Positions 26,349 to 32,828 of a stretch of DNA of 40,467 bases are shown here, in pieces (the first letter of the stretch is position 1; each line of letters opens with the position of its first letter). Origin of the DNA: Gammaproteobacteria bacterium (GTDB lineage: Bacteria; Pseudomonadota; Gammaproteobacteria; Arenicellales; JAJDZL01). Below the pieces are notes generated by a model. It had not been told where the DNA came from, searched no databases, and worked only from the letters and a program-made list of their open reading frames with translations. The translations under genes were made by a program, and so were the position numbers. The stretch is taken from NCBI GenBank assembly GCA_022823405.1, contig JAJDXD010000149.1:1-40467 (forward strand), given 5' to 3'.

Positions 26349-27761
26349 TTATGCGGTGGCACCAACCGGTGTTTGACCACCAGTTGTTTCAGGTGCAATT
26401 TTCTTGCCGTACTTGGCAGTCATCCACATGTTGTAGAGGAAAATTGGCTGTGCAAAAATGATCATGCCACCGAAGATAACCCGACCAACCATGTACGGAT
26501 GCGTGGCAATGACCGACTGGATGTAAGGAATCTCGTAGACCTTGGCAGCGCCTTGTACCAGGCCAGCTGCGGTCAGAACTGACCAGAATCCAAGGAAACC
26601 GATCGCCATCATCCAGAAATGAAGTCGAGCCAGTTTTTCACTGTACAGTTGACGTTTCAGGAGTTTTGGCAAACCATAGTAGATCGCGCCAATTTCAATG
26701 AAACTTGAGAATCCAAGCAGTGCGAGATGCGCATGTGCCACAATCCAGTGTGTTCCATGAATGTACCAATTGAGCGCCCGGGTTTGCTGAAATGCACCTT
26801 GAATATTAAGTGGAATAGCGAACAGCACTCCAGTCAATGCCCACTGCAATGGAATGTTCTTGGCGTACATCCACCATTTGTCTTTCATGGTCATCAACAT
26901 ATTGACCACAAAGGCCAGTGCCGGAATCATGATCAAGACGCCGGAAACTGATGCAAATGACTTTAGCCACTCAGGAATTGGCGCTCCCATAAGGTGGTGG
27001 GCGCCAGGTGTTGAATAAAACGCTGCAATTGACCAGAAGTGCAGGTGCCCAATCTTGTGACTGTAAAGTGTGTTTCCGGAAATTTTCGGAATGATGTAGT
27101 ACGCAATGGCGGCGGATACAGGTGTAATCCACAATCCAAGAATATTGTGTGCATGCCACCAAGTCATGTACGCTTCTGCCAGACCGGTTACTGGAAACAG
27201 GTCCGGAACTGCGCCGATAAAATAGCTCAATATGATGAACAGCAGCGCTGCACCGAAAAACCACATCGTGACGTAAAGGCCTTGAGTTTGCCGATACAGC
27301 ATAGTCAGCCAGATGTTGACTGCGAGTGGTGCAAAGACAAACACCAGCACAAAAATATCCAACGGCCAGATCAGGTCCTGATATTCACGACCAGAGGTCA
27401 TGCCGTTGATCAGTGTGAAGAATACAAATACCATGCCAATATTCCAGGCCCAGCAGTTCCAGACTCCCAGCTTTTCACTCCACAACTTGGTTTTGCACAA
27501 AGCTGGAGCCATGTAACACATTGCGCCCGCGAAGGCCATGGAAATCCAGCCGAAAATCACAAAGTGTACGTGAACCGGGCGGATCCTTCCAAAGTGGAGC
27601 CAGGGTATATCGTTAGGGAATACATCGGGCCAAGCCAATCGCATGGAGGTTAGGAGTGCGAGGAAAACCCCGATGTTCAGCATCACAATCGACGAAAAGA
27701 AGAAGTGTTTTGCTGCAGTGCCTTCCGCGTAGTCGTTTCGGGTGAGTATGTTCGTAGCCAT
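26349..27761 (-). CDS. CcoN-like heme-copper oxidase subunit I
   Basis: A 470-residue, about 12-helix catalytic subunit of the C (cbb3) family. Ligands by position: low-spin heme His64 (RPVH), CuB His205 (WWHAHN), His255 and His256 (GAHHL), and His343 and His345 (AHAH) for the high-spin and low-spin hemes. Tyr249, six residues before the first of the paired histidines, sits where cbb3 has its His-Tyr cross-link. REYQDLIWPLDI matches the conserved calcium-site region. The NorB glutamate that follows WWVVH is absent. These features favour O2 reduction over NO reduction, though specificity is not proven. It is followed by the CcoO-like gene 22 nt later and preceded by a 72-residue membrane protein gene. 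Confidence 0.92.
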   Translation of the reverse strand: MATNILTRNDYAEGTAAKHFFFSSIVMLNIGVFLALLTSMRLAWPDVFPNDIPWLHFGRIRPVHVHFVIFGWISMAFAGAMCYMAPALCKTKLWSEKLGVWNCWAWNIGMVFVFFTLINGMTSGREYQDLIWPLDIFVLVFVFAPLAVNIWLTMLYRQTQGLYVTMWFFGAALLFIILSYFIGAVPDLFPVTGLAEAYMTWWHAHNILGLWITPVSAAIAYYIIPKISGNTLYSHKIGHLHFWSIAAFYSTPGAHHLMGAPIPEWLKSFASVSGVLIMIPALAFVVNMLMTMKDKWWMYAKNIPLQWALTGVLFAIPLNIQGAFQQTRALNWYIHGTHWIVAHAHLALLGFSSFIEIGAIYYGLPKLLKRQLYSEKLARLHFWMMAIGFLGFWSVLTAAGLVQGAAKVYEIPYIQSVIATHPYMVGRVIFGGMIIFAQPIFLYNMWMTAKYGKKIAPETTGGQTPVGATA

Positions 27762-27782
27762 AATAATTGTCCCTTATTTTCC

Positions 27783-28001
27783 CTACTTTCCTTGCTTGAC
27801 CATAACGGAGTTCATGTACCAGAAAGTCAGTGCCGATATGACGCCTGTACCGATTGAAATGGCGAACCCCCAGACCAGCAAACCGGTCCATTCTTCGTGG
27901 CTGCGCATGCCAATCAGTGGCAGAATACAGAGCTGAAAAACAGTTCCGAGTCCCACACCAACTATGAAGCCGTTGTATAGAAAGTTAAGCAACCGATGCA
28001 T
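27783..28001 (-). CDS. Small two-helix membrane protein (72 residues)
   Basis: Two membrane helices (about 8-30 and 39-62) are separated by a short loop, RSHEEWTG. No metal- or heme-binding motif is evident apart from isolated histidines. The gene overlaps the end of the half-oxidase gene by 17 nt and precedes the CcoN-like gene by 21 nt. A good GGAGG lies upstream. The tight packing suggests a subunit that assembles with the half-oxidase and CcoN-like proteins. No family is recognised. Confidence 0.72.
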   Translation of the reverse strand: MHRLLNFLYNGFIVGVGLGTVFQLCILPLIGMRSHEEWTGLLVWGFAISIGTGVISALTFWYMNSVMVKQGK

Positions 28002-28557
28002 TTGGTTGACCTCCGCGCCGTTTAAAAACGGTCATAAATATGTTAACAATAAAAATCCAGTAGCCAAACCCCATCAGGATAGCTGTTGAAATAATTAGGA
28101 TGTGATGAATTGGGCCGACGGCATCCAAGGCTTGCAGGTAGGTCATCCCGCTCAGTATCATGTTGCCTTCGACTATGCCCAGGAAGACTAAGGAGCTGAA
28201 AAATCCAAGTACTCCGATGGTAGAAAACCAAAAAGAAGTATTGGATAAAACCGGGCTGTAAATTGGTCGTTTTACGATTTTTGGCAGAACGTAGTAAAAG
28301 AGTCCCATAATCGCCATTGTTACCCCGCCCACGAGGTTAATGTGCGCATGTGCCAGAGGGTCGATCATGTGACCGGCAGGGCCGGTAGCCCGAATCCACA
28401 ATGCGAACTCAGGCAGCGTCTGAAGAACCCCTTGTACAGTTCCAATCAACAAATGAGTAACGGACATGATTATGAACTTCAAAATCAATACCGAATCGGT
28501 ATCGATGGTTACATCGTTAACTACAGGTGCTGCCATTAGTGCCGCTAAACTATCCAT
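27985..28557 (-). CDS. Stand-alone half heme-copper oxidase subunit I (helix IX-XII-like)
   Basis: A 190-residue, about 5-helix membrane protein that aligns by eye with only the C-terminal third of the neighbouring CcoN-like protein. Its GHMIDPLAHAHINLVGG (62-78) matches HGTHWIVAHAHLALLG, keeping both histidines of the HxH heme pair (His70, His72). YYVLPKIVKRPIY matches YYGLPKLLKRQLY, and the following FWFSTIGVLGFF and the last helix FIVNIFMTV also correspond. The CuB ligands, the WWxxHN helix and the first low-spin heme ligand are absent. It could bind a heme alone or pair with another subunit. It has its own start, overlapping the preceding cytochrome gene by 8 nt, so it is a maintained gene rather than debris. 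Confidence 0.85.
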   Translation of the reverse strand: MDSLAALMAAPVVNDVTIDTDSVLILKFIIMSVTHLLIGTVQGVLQTLPEFALWIRATGPAGHMIDPLAHAHINLVGGVTMAIMGLFYYVLPKIVKRPIYSPVLSNTSFWFSTIGVLGFFSSLVFLGIVEGNMILSGMTYLQALDAVGPIHHILIISTAILMGFGYWIFIVNIFMTVFKRRGGQPNASVA

Positions 28558-29002
28558 TTGCCAGGTAGACGCGTTGCAAATTCAGGTAGCGAAGATATCC
28601 AACAATCTGCTGTCGCTGAACCGGGCTGAGTGTATTGCCCCATGGAACCATTGCAGAACCTTCAATTCCATCCCGAATCAATGTGCTTAATTCCTCATCA
28701 GATTTGTTGACAACTGTCTCATTCATCAGATTGGCCGGCTTTGGAACCATTCGGTACCTGAACTCACCGTTTCCACTGCCGTTTTCGCCGTGGCACTGCG
28801 CGCACAACTGAACGTAATAACTGCGCCCTCGCTCCAGGTTTGCAAGATCAGCATCATCTGGTAAAGCATCGTAATTGATTTGTGCATAAGGTTTGATACG
28901 CAGGATGGTTCGATCCTCTGGAAAGTAAGTAACAGAAAACCAACTCAATAGCCCGGCAATGATTACACCGCCCCCGACCCAAATTGCTAGCTGTAGATTC
29001 AA
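28550..29002 (-). CDS. Membrane-anchored monoheme cytochrome c
   Basis: A 150-residue class I cytochrome c with an N-terminal anchor (about 5-26). The heme motif CAQCH is at 67-71, followed by GENGSGNG, and the probable axial Met118 is in GSAMVPWG. The domain form (RGRSYYVQLCAQCHG...YLRYL) matches cytochromes that feed alternative oxidases or reductases. It starts 18 nt after the diheme cytochrome gene and overlaps the half-oxidase gene by 8 nt. An electron donor to the half-oxidase or CcoN-like subunit is likely but unproven. Confidence 0.88.
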   Translation of the reverse strand: MNLQLAIWVGGGVIIAGLLSWFSVTYFPEDRTILRIKPYAQINYDALPDDADLANLERGRSYYVQLCAQCHGENGSGNGEFRYRMVPKPANLMNETVVNKSDEELSTLIRDGIEGSAMVPWGNTLSPVQRQQIVGYLRYLNLQRVYLANG

Positions 29003-29020
29003 CTGCCCAGAGGTAATTTC

Positions 29021-29977
29021 TCACTGCTCCATACTCACTTCAGCAACTTGCTTGCCTGTTGCAGCTGACATCATTTGAGTCCGTGTTGCCTCAAGGTCAA
29101 ATTCCGGTCGCAGGGATATCACATACCACACCAGCTGCCAGCGTTGCGTTTCATCAAGGAAATCGGCAAATGAGGGCATTGGCGTGCCATCAAGGCCGGT
29201 GGTAAACGTTTGATAAATTCCTTTTGGGTCGCTGGAACCGACAAACTGAGCTGCGTCAGTAAAGTCTCGAGGTACGATGGGCAGACCAGCATCATCTTCA
29301 AGTCCCGGTGCCGATGGGCCGTCGCCTTTTCCGACCGGGCCGTGACATTGTTCACATTGCATCAGGGCGTAGACTTCTTTACCCGCTACGATGGATTCTT
29401 CATCTGGAGGAGGCGGGTCTGTGATCTCGATAGGATCTTCCTGCCATTCTGCCTCTTCTTCCCAACGGTCAGAAAAGGTTTTGATGTAGGCAACCACTGC
29501 CCAGCGGTCACGTTCGGGCAGAAATTTAAATGCAGGCATGTCCTGTTCATGAATCAGGCCGCGTGAAATTGACTTGAACAGATCGACATCAGTTGGCAGC
29601 GAGCCACTTGGAGTTGACCGCAGTTTATAAACTGCTTCTGTGAAGTCGCGTGGTTTACGGGGTAGTTTGTGCTCTTTGGCGTATAAGTCGCCCAATTCCC
29701 AAACTGCACCATTGCCATCACCGGAAGCGCCGTGGCAGCCGATGCAAAGTCCTCGGAATACCCATTCGCCGTGTTCAAGCAGTCGCGGCGTAACTTCTAT
29801 TCCTTCACTCAACACCGGATCGATATTTCCGGTTGTGGCAGGGTAATCGAATAATGACCGGCCTGAGGTTACTTCGCCGGTTTTCCCGCCTGCAGTCTGC
29901 ATTGATAAGCCGATAATTGCGGCTGCGCCGACTGTGGCGACAATTGAAACTATTGCAATGATCTTTTTCAAGGGCAC
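29021..29977 (-). CDS. Diheme cytochrome c, membrane-anchored
   Basis: A 318-residue protein with an N-terminal anchor or signal (about 5-25). It has two class I heme domains: CIGCH at 78-82 with axial Met147 in QDMPAF, and CEQCH at 208-212 with Met268 in TPMPSF. A Pro/Glu-rich linker (about 172-195) joins them. The GTG start is preceded by GGAG at good spacing. It opens the second half of the cluster, 168 nt after the cytochrome of the front module, with stem-loops between. Two-domain proteins of this type commonly shuttle electrons to terminal oxidases, and it may replace part of the electron-entry role of CcoP. Confidence 0.9.
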   Translation of the reverse strand: MPLKKIIAIVSIVATVGAAAIIGLSMQTAGGKTGEVTSGRSLFDYPATTGNIDPVLSEGIEVTPRLLEHGEWVFRGLCIGCHGASGDGNGAVWELGDLYAKEHKLPRKPRDFTEAVYKLRSTPSGSLPTDVDLFKSISRGLIHEQDMPAFKFLPERDRWAVVAYIKTFSDRWEEEAEWQEDPIEITDPPPPDEESIVAGKEVYALMQCEQCHGPVGKGDGPSAPGLEDDAGLPIVPRDFTDAAQFVGSSDPKGIYQTFTTGLDGTPMPSFADFLDETQRWQLVWYVISLRPEFDLEATRTQMMSAATGKQVAEVSMEQ

Positions 29978-30043
29978 GGTTACTCCGCGATGATTAATTG
30001 GCGATACGCCGAGTATTAACTACGAAATTTGGGTGAAGAATTT

Positions 30044-30089
30044 GGGGGTGAGTAATGATTTGCGATATTCGTATCATTACAGCACCCCC
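30044..30089 (-). repeat. Long imperfect stem-loop before the diheme cytochrome gene
   Basis: GGGGGTG (30044-30050) pairs with CACCCCC (30083-30089), and after a small internal bulge TAATGAT (30053-30059) pairs with ATCATTA (30073-30079). The inner 13 nt can form a short extra stem. No T-run follows on the minus strand, so it is not a classic terminator. It sits 66 nt upstream of the GTG of the diheme cytochrome gene and may stabilise, process or regulate the transcript. Confidence 0.6.
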
Positions 30090-30100
30090 AACACTTTCAT

Positions 30101-30131
30101 GACCCCCAGTCGATTCAGACTGATCGGGGTC
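30101..30131 (-). repeat. Second stem-loop in the same spacer
   Basis: GACCCC (30101-30106) pairs with GGGGTC (30126-30131), and directly inside it CAGTC (30107-30111) pairs with GACTG (30118-30122) around the loop GATTCA, with a 3-nt bulge. It lies just after the stop of the SoxA-like cytochrome gene. There is no T-run. Together with the neighbouring stem-loop it separates the front trio from the oxidase genes, as expected for an attenuator or an mRNA processing point. Confidence 0.55.
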
Positions 30132-30145
30132 AGCTTACACTATCG

Positions 30146-30598
30146 CTAGTGACGTCCGGGATCCAGCACAGATCCGCGGTTTGACCAGTAGATGTAGGCT
30201 TCCAGCGCTTTCATCGCTTCACCATCCGGGTCTATTATTTCACCTTCATTTGGTTTCTCAATGCACCAGTTGATCATGTCACGCAAAGTCGCGAATTCGC
30301 TCATCTGCTCCTGGAACTTTGGATACTCATGTGGGTGAACATCTGACGAGAATGGATGGCACATTGCACAAGCCATACCGGTATTTGACATATTAATTCC
30401 TTCCATGGTTGCGCCATGAAATAGTTCATCACCAAGGATGACCTGCTCCATGAATGCGTCGTTGAAGGCTTTTAACGTCTCAGCGTCGTGTGACACTTTA
30501 TGTGCAGAAGCGCGATTTACCATAAAGACAAATGCGAGCGATACACACAAAAGCGCGCTTATGAAGGCGATTAGCCCTTTGCTTTTAAAGCTTTGCAT
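30146..30598 (-). CDS. Exported monoheme cytochrome c, SoxA-like motif
   Basis: A 150-residue protein with a signal or anchor (about 8-31) and a single CAMCH at 77-81. The following HPHEYPKFQEQMSEFATLRDMINWCIEKP resembles the heme domain of SoxA-type cytochromes, which share the phrase LRDMINWCI. It has a second conserved cysteine (Cys112). SoxA proper is longer and works with SoxX; neither soxX nor other sox genes are in the window, so a thiosulfate role should not be assumed. It sits immediately downstream of the metallophosphoesterase gene with a strong GGAGAG ribosome binding site. Donor and acceptor are unknown. Confidence 0.82.
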   Translation of the reverse strand: MQSFKSKGLIAFISALLCVSLAFVFMVNRASAHKVSHDAETLKAFNDAFMEQVILGDELFHGATMEGINMSNTGMACAMCHPFSSDVHPHEYPKFQEQMSEFATLRDMINWCIEKPNEGEIIDPDGEAMKALEAYIYWSNRGSVLDPGRH

Positions 30599-30623
30599 TG
30601 TTTACTCTCCTATTTATGGTAAA

Positions 30624-31736
30624 TTAGTCGCCGGTCCAGCCGCGATCCGAGATTCTCGGAGACAATTTCTGATTGACATTGTCACCAGTACCCGAATCTG
30701 CTCTTCCAACGCCAAACACCTGCTCACGCCACATCATGTATTCAACTTCCATGTGAGCTTCAGCGTTCATGGCTAGGTTACCCCAACCAACACCGTCGAA
30801 GTGATCACCTGGGTCTACTCGCAACATGGGTCTTGTGAGTTCCGGTACACCTTCTGGCGCATATGGCCACGGCCACGATGTGGCCAGCATGCCGATGCTG
30901 CGCATTCCACCGATTTCATTGTACAGTGGCTGGTGAACGTGTCCATGAATGTTGGTTACGTTCTGCCACGGTGCAAGAATTTCCTGTACTTCACGCCAAT
31001 CTCGAATCCAGAAATTCCAAGGTGGAAAGTACTCGTAGAACGGCGTATGAGAGAAAATGATTACCGGTGCATCTTTTGGCCAATCGGACAACGTGCTGGA
31101 AAGCCATTGACGCTGTTCACTGCCCAATCCTGACCAGGGACCCGCCTGTGATCCATCTAGTCCGGACATGTGCGCCATGCGTTCTTCATTTGACATTCCG
31201 CGCGCCGACCAGTAATCTGGTGCGCGACCGACTGAATCAACACCGATGATTCGAACACCCTTGTGATCAAACGTCCACGGTGTTTCGCCGAAGTGTTTAT
31301 TCCAGCTTTCGCCAAGGTCAAGGTACCAGTCGTGCTCACCAGGGATGAAGTGTTTCGGGATTGTAACTTCCTGAAGCAATTCAGCACCCAGTTCAATTTC
31401 GACTGGATGTCCAAGCTGAGCCAAGTCGCCTCCAAATACCATGAAGTCAAATTTGTCTCCCATTGCCTGGACTTCGCTAAAGGCACGGACAGTTTTGTCA
31501 ATGAAACGCTGGTTCAGTTCACGAGGATACAGATGAGTATCGGATACCCACGCAAAACTGAACGGCTCGCTCATCGCCGCACTAGCTATTTCCATGGAGG
31601 ATAGGGTTTGGAAAACCCCCACTGCGCTGCCGGTAGCTACAGCACCTCCAGTCAAAAGCGATTTGTGGAGAAAGGTACGTCTCGTAATATCGACGTTACC
31701 CACCACTTGATCGCGGTCATGCTTATTATCAGTCAT
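30624..31736 (-). CDS. Tat-exported calcineurin-like metallophosphoesterase
   Basis: A 370-residue protein with a Tat signal (TRRTFLHKSLLTGG, Arg19-Arg20) and the five metallophosphoesterase blocks: SDTH (Asp66, His68), GGD (Asp104), GEHD (133-136), FSHTPF (His230) and GHVH (265-268). The usual GNHD/E block has Glu134 in place of Asn, which may alter metal binding or specificity. The Tat signal implies that it folds and loads its metals before export. It is transcribed between the cupredoxin-like and SoxA-like cytochrome genes. A substrate cannot be assigned. AAGGAGG precedes the start. Confidence 0.88.
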   Translation of the reverse strand: MTDNKHDRDQVVGNVDITRRTFLHKSLLTGGAVATGSAVGVFQTLSSMEIASAAMSEPFSFAWVSDTHLYPRELNQRFIDKTVRAFSEVQAMGDKFDFMVFGGDLAQLGHPVEIELGAELLQEVTIPKHFIPGEHDWYLDLGESWNKHFGETPWTFDHKGVRIIGVDSVGRAPDYWSARGMSNEERMAHMSGLDGSQAGPWSGLGSEQRQWLSSTLSDWPKDAPVIIFSHTPFYEYFPPWNFWIRDWREVQEILAPWQNVTNIHGHVHQPLYNEIGGMRSIGMLATSWPWPYAPEGVPELTRPMLRVDPGDHFDGVGWGNLAMNAEAHMEVEYMMWREQVFGVGRADSGTGDNVNQKLSPRISDRGWTGD

Positions 31737-31798
31737 ATAGTTTCCTCCTTATAACAGCATAAACAGTGGTAAATAATTGATGGTTATTGTGTACTATG

Positions 31799-32509
31799 TC
31801 AGTTCAGATGCACTGACGCATCTGTCGTTGCACCCGCCTGAACAGTAACTGAAATTTCCGTTTCCCCAACTGATTCCTGCCAAACCACCAAGGTGTAATC
31901 GCCTGGTGGTACGTTATCGATCATGAAATTGCCATCAGCTCCGGTTTGCATATGGTAAGGATTGGGCACAACTACGACCCAGCCAAGCATCCAACCGTGT
32001 GCATCACAGTCTGTACGGACAACTCCATTGCGCTTCAGAATTTTTGTTACTTTGGCATCCTTAAAGGGCAATGCGACGTTAAAGGCTGTGGCTTTTCCGT
32101 AGTAACCGTGCGAGTTGTGCAAAACCGGGTCGGAATTCAAAATATCGACTTTTCCGCGCTTTGCAACTTGTACGCGTGGCTCAAATATGCAATCAACGTT
32201 ATTGATTACTGGTCTGGCCATTTCCGGCCAAGCTTTGCCAGAAGCGATTTCTTTTATGTAGACTACGGCGTCTTGAACCGCACCACCTTCACCGACTAAT
32301 ATTGTGGGTTCCTTGCGTGCCTTGCCACAGACCTCTTTGTCTTTGGTTGGAAGCACAGTTCTCATCTTGACTCTGCCTGTGTAAGTCACTTGTCCAGAAA
32401 TGCTACCGCCGTCAGCGACTTCCATTTCCTGATACTTTGCGGCTTGGGCTGGCAGAGCGAATAGGGCAGCCAGAACTGATACGACTACAATCTGAAAAAT
32501 ATGCTTCAC
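31799..32509 (-). CDS. Exported cupredoxin / carboxypeptidase-regulatory-like protein
   Basis: A 236-residue protein with a signal peptide (cleavage near ALPAQA, residue 22). The central domain contains a type 1 copper site pattern: His131 or His134 in LHNSHGYYG, then Cys168, His171 and Met174 in CDAHGWM. Then comes a beta-sandwich, GADGNFMIDNVPPGDYTLVVW, of the carboxypeptidase regulatory-like type. It probably carries electrons or copper in the periplasm. It is the first gene of the long minus-strand run, starting with GTG (AGGAG at good spacing), with candidate regulatory sites just upstream. Copper binding is predicted from residues only. Confidence 0.85.
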   Translation of the reverse strand: MKHIFQIVVVSVLAALFALPAQAAKYQEMEVADGGSISGQVTYTGRVKMRTVLPTKDKEVCGKARKEPTILVGEGGAVQDAVVYIKEIASGKAWPEMARPVINNVDCIFEPRVQVAKRGKVDILNSDPVLHNSHGYYGKATAFNVALPFKDAKVTKILKRNGVVRTDCDAHGWMLGWVVVVPNPYHMQTGADGNFMIDNVPPGDYTLVVWQESVGETEISVTVQAGATTDASVHLN

Positions 32510-32549
32510 TTCATCTCTCCTCTTGCTAATTGATGGAACCTAGTGCTTG

Positions 32550-32563
32550 TTGAATTTTCTCAA
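32550..32563. promoter_or_regulatory. FNR/DNR-like palindrome (imperfect)
   Basis: TTGAATTTTCTCAA matches the FNR-family consensus TTGAT-N4-ATCAA at eight of ten fixed positions, with the central T and A replaced. It is centred about 47 nt upstream of the GTG of the cupredoxin-like gene. That spacing would fit class II activation only with a very short leader. It is suggestive of oxygen- or NO-responsive control of a respiratory cluster, but a chance match is possible. Confidence 0.35.
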
Positions 32564-32631
32564 TTATCGGTGATATCTTCCCCCGAAAACCATACTCCGT
32601 CTGACTCAAAAATTCAATTTATGAAACTCAT

Positions 32632-32661
32632 TTGTTCTATATGTAAACGATTTTAGAACAA
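32632..32661. repeat. 8-bp inverted repeat, possible operator
   Basis: TTGTTCTA (32632-32639) and TAGAACAA (32654-32661) are perfect inverted copies with 14 nt between them. This is about 125-150 nt upstream of the cupredoxin-like gene start, in AT-rich DNA. The size and spacing suit a dimeric regulator. The regulator is unknown. Confidence 0.45.
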
Positions 32662-32828
32662 GTTCATTTTGAAATTCAAGAAATTTTGTACGCAAAAATT
32701 AATTATTTCTATGTCTATTAATCAAAAACCCGCTTGAAATTAAATTGGCCCCCAGACAGTGTGCCAAATCCAGCGTAATTTCCATGGTGTGGGGTTGATC
32801 GTAGTTGCCATAGGAGTCATTGCAGTTC

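Larger units (their letters stand above)
32510..32828 (-). promoter_or_regulatory. Promoter region of the cytochrome cluster
   Basis: This 319-nt AT-rich spacer lies between an acyltransferase stop and the first gene of the cytochrome cluster. I see no gene in it. It holds an FNR/DNR-like palindrome (32550-32563) and an 8-bp inverted repeat (32632-32661), listed separately. It should contain the main promoter for the minus-strand run, but no single sigma-70 pair stands out. Confidence 0.45.

Noticed and set aside
26327-26398. Longer start for the CcoO-like gene at 26398
   Set aside because: It would lie within the CcoN-like coding region and add a polar segment before the membrane helix; ATG 26326 has a good ribosome binding site.
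26963-27653. Plus-strand reading frame of about 204 residues inside the CcoN-like gene
   Set aside because: It is antisense to a gene with unambiguous family motifs and has no recognisable protein features.
26349-27761. Identification of the subunit I gene as NorB (NO reductase)
   Set aside because: The NorB-specific glutamate after WWxxH is absent and the cbb3 cross-link tyrosine is present at the right distance from the His pair.
30146-30598. Sox thiosulfate-oxidation system
   Set aside because: Only a SoxA-like motif is present; no soxX, soxYZ, soxB or soxCD genes are in the window, and the protein is shorter than SoxA.
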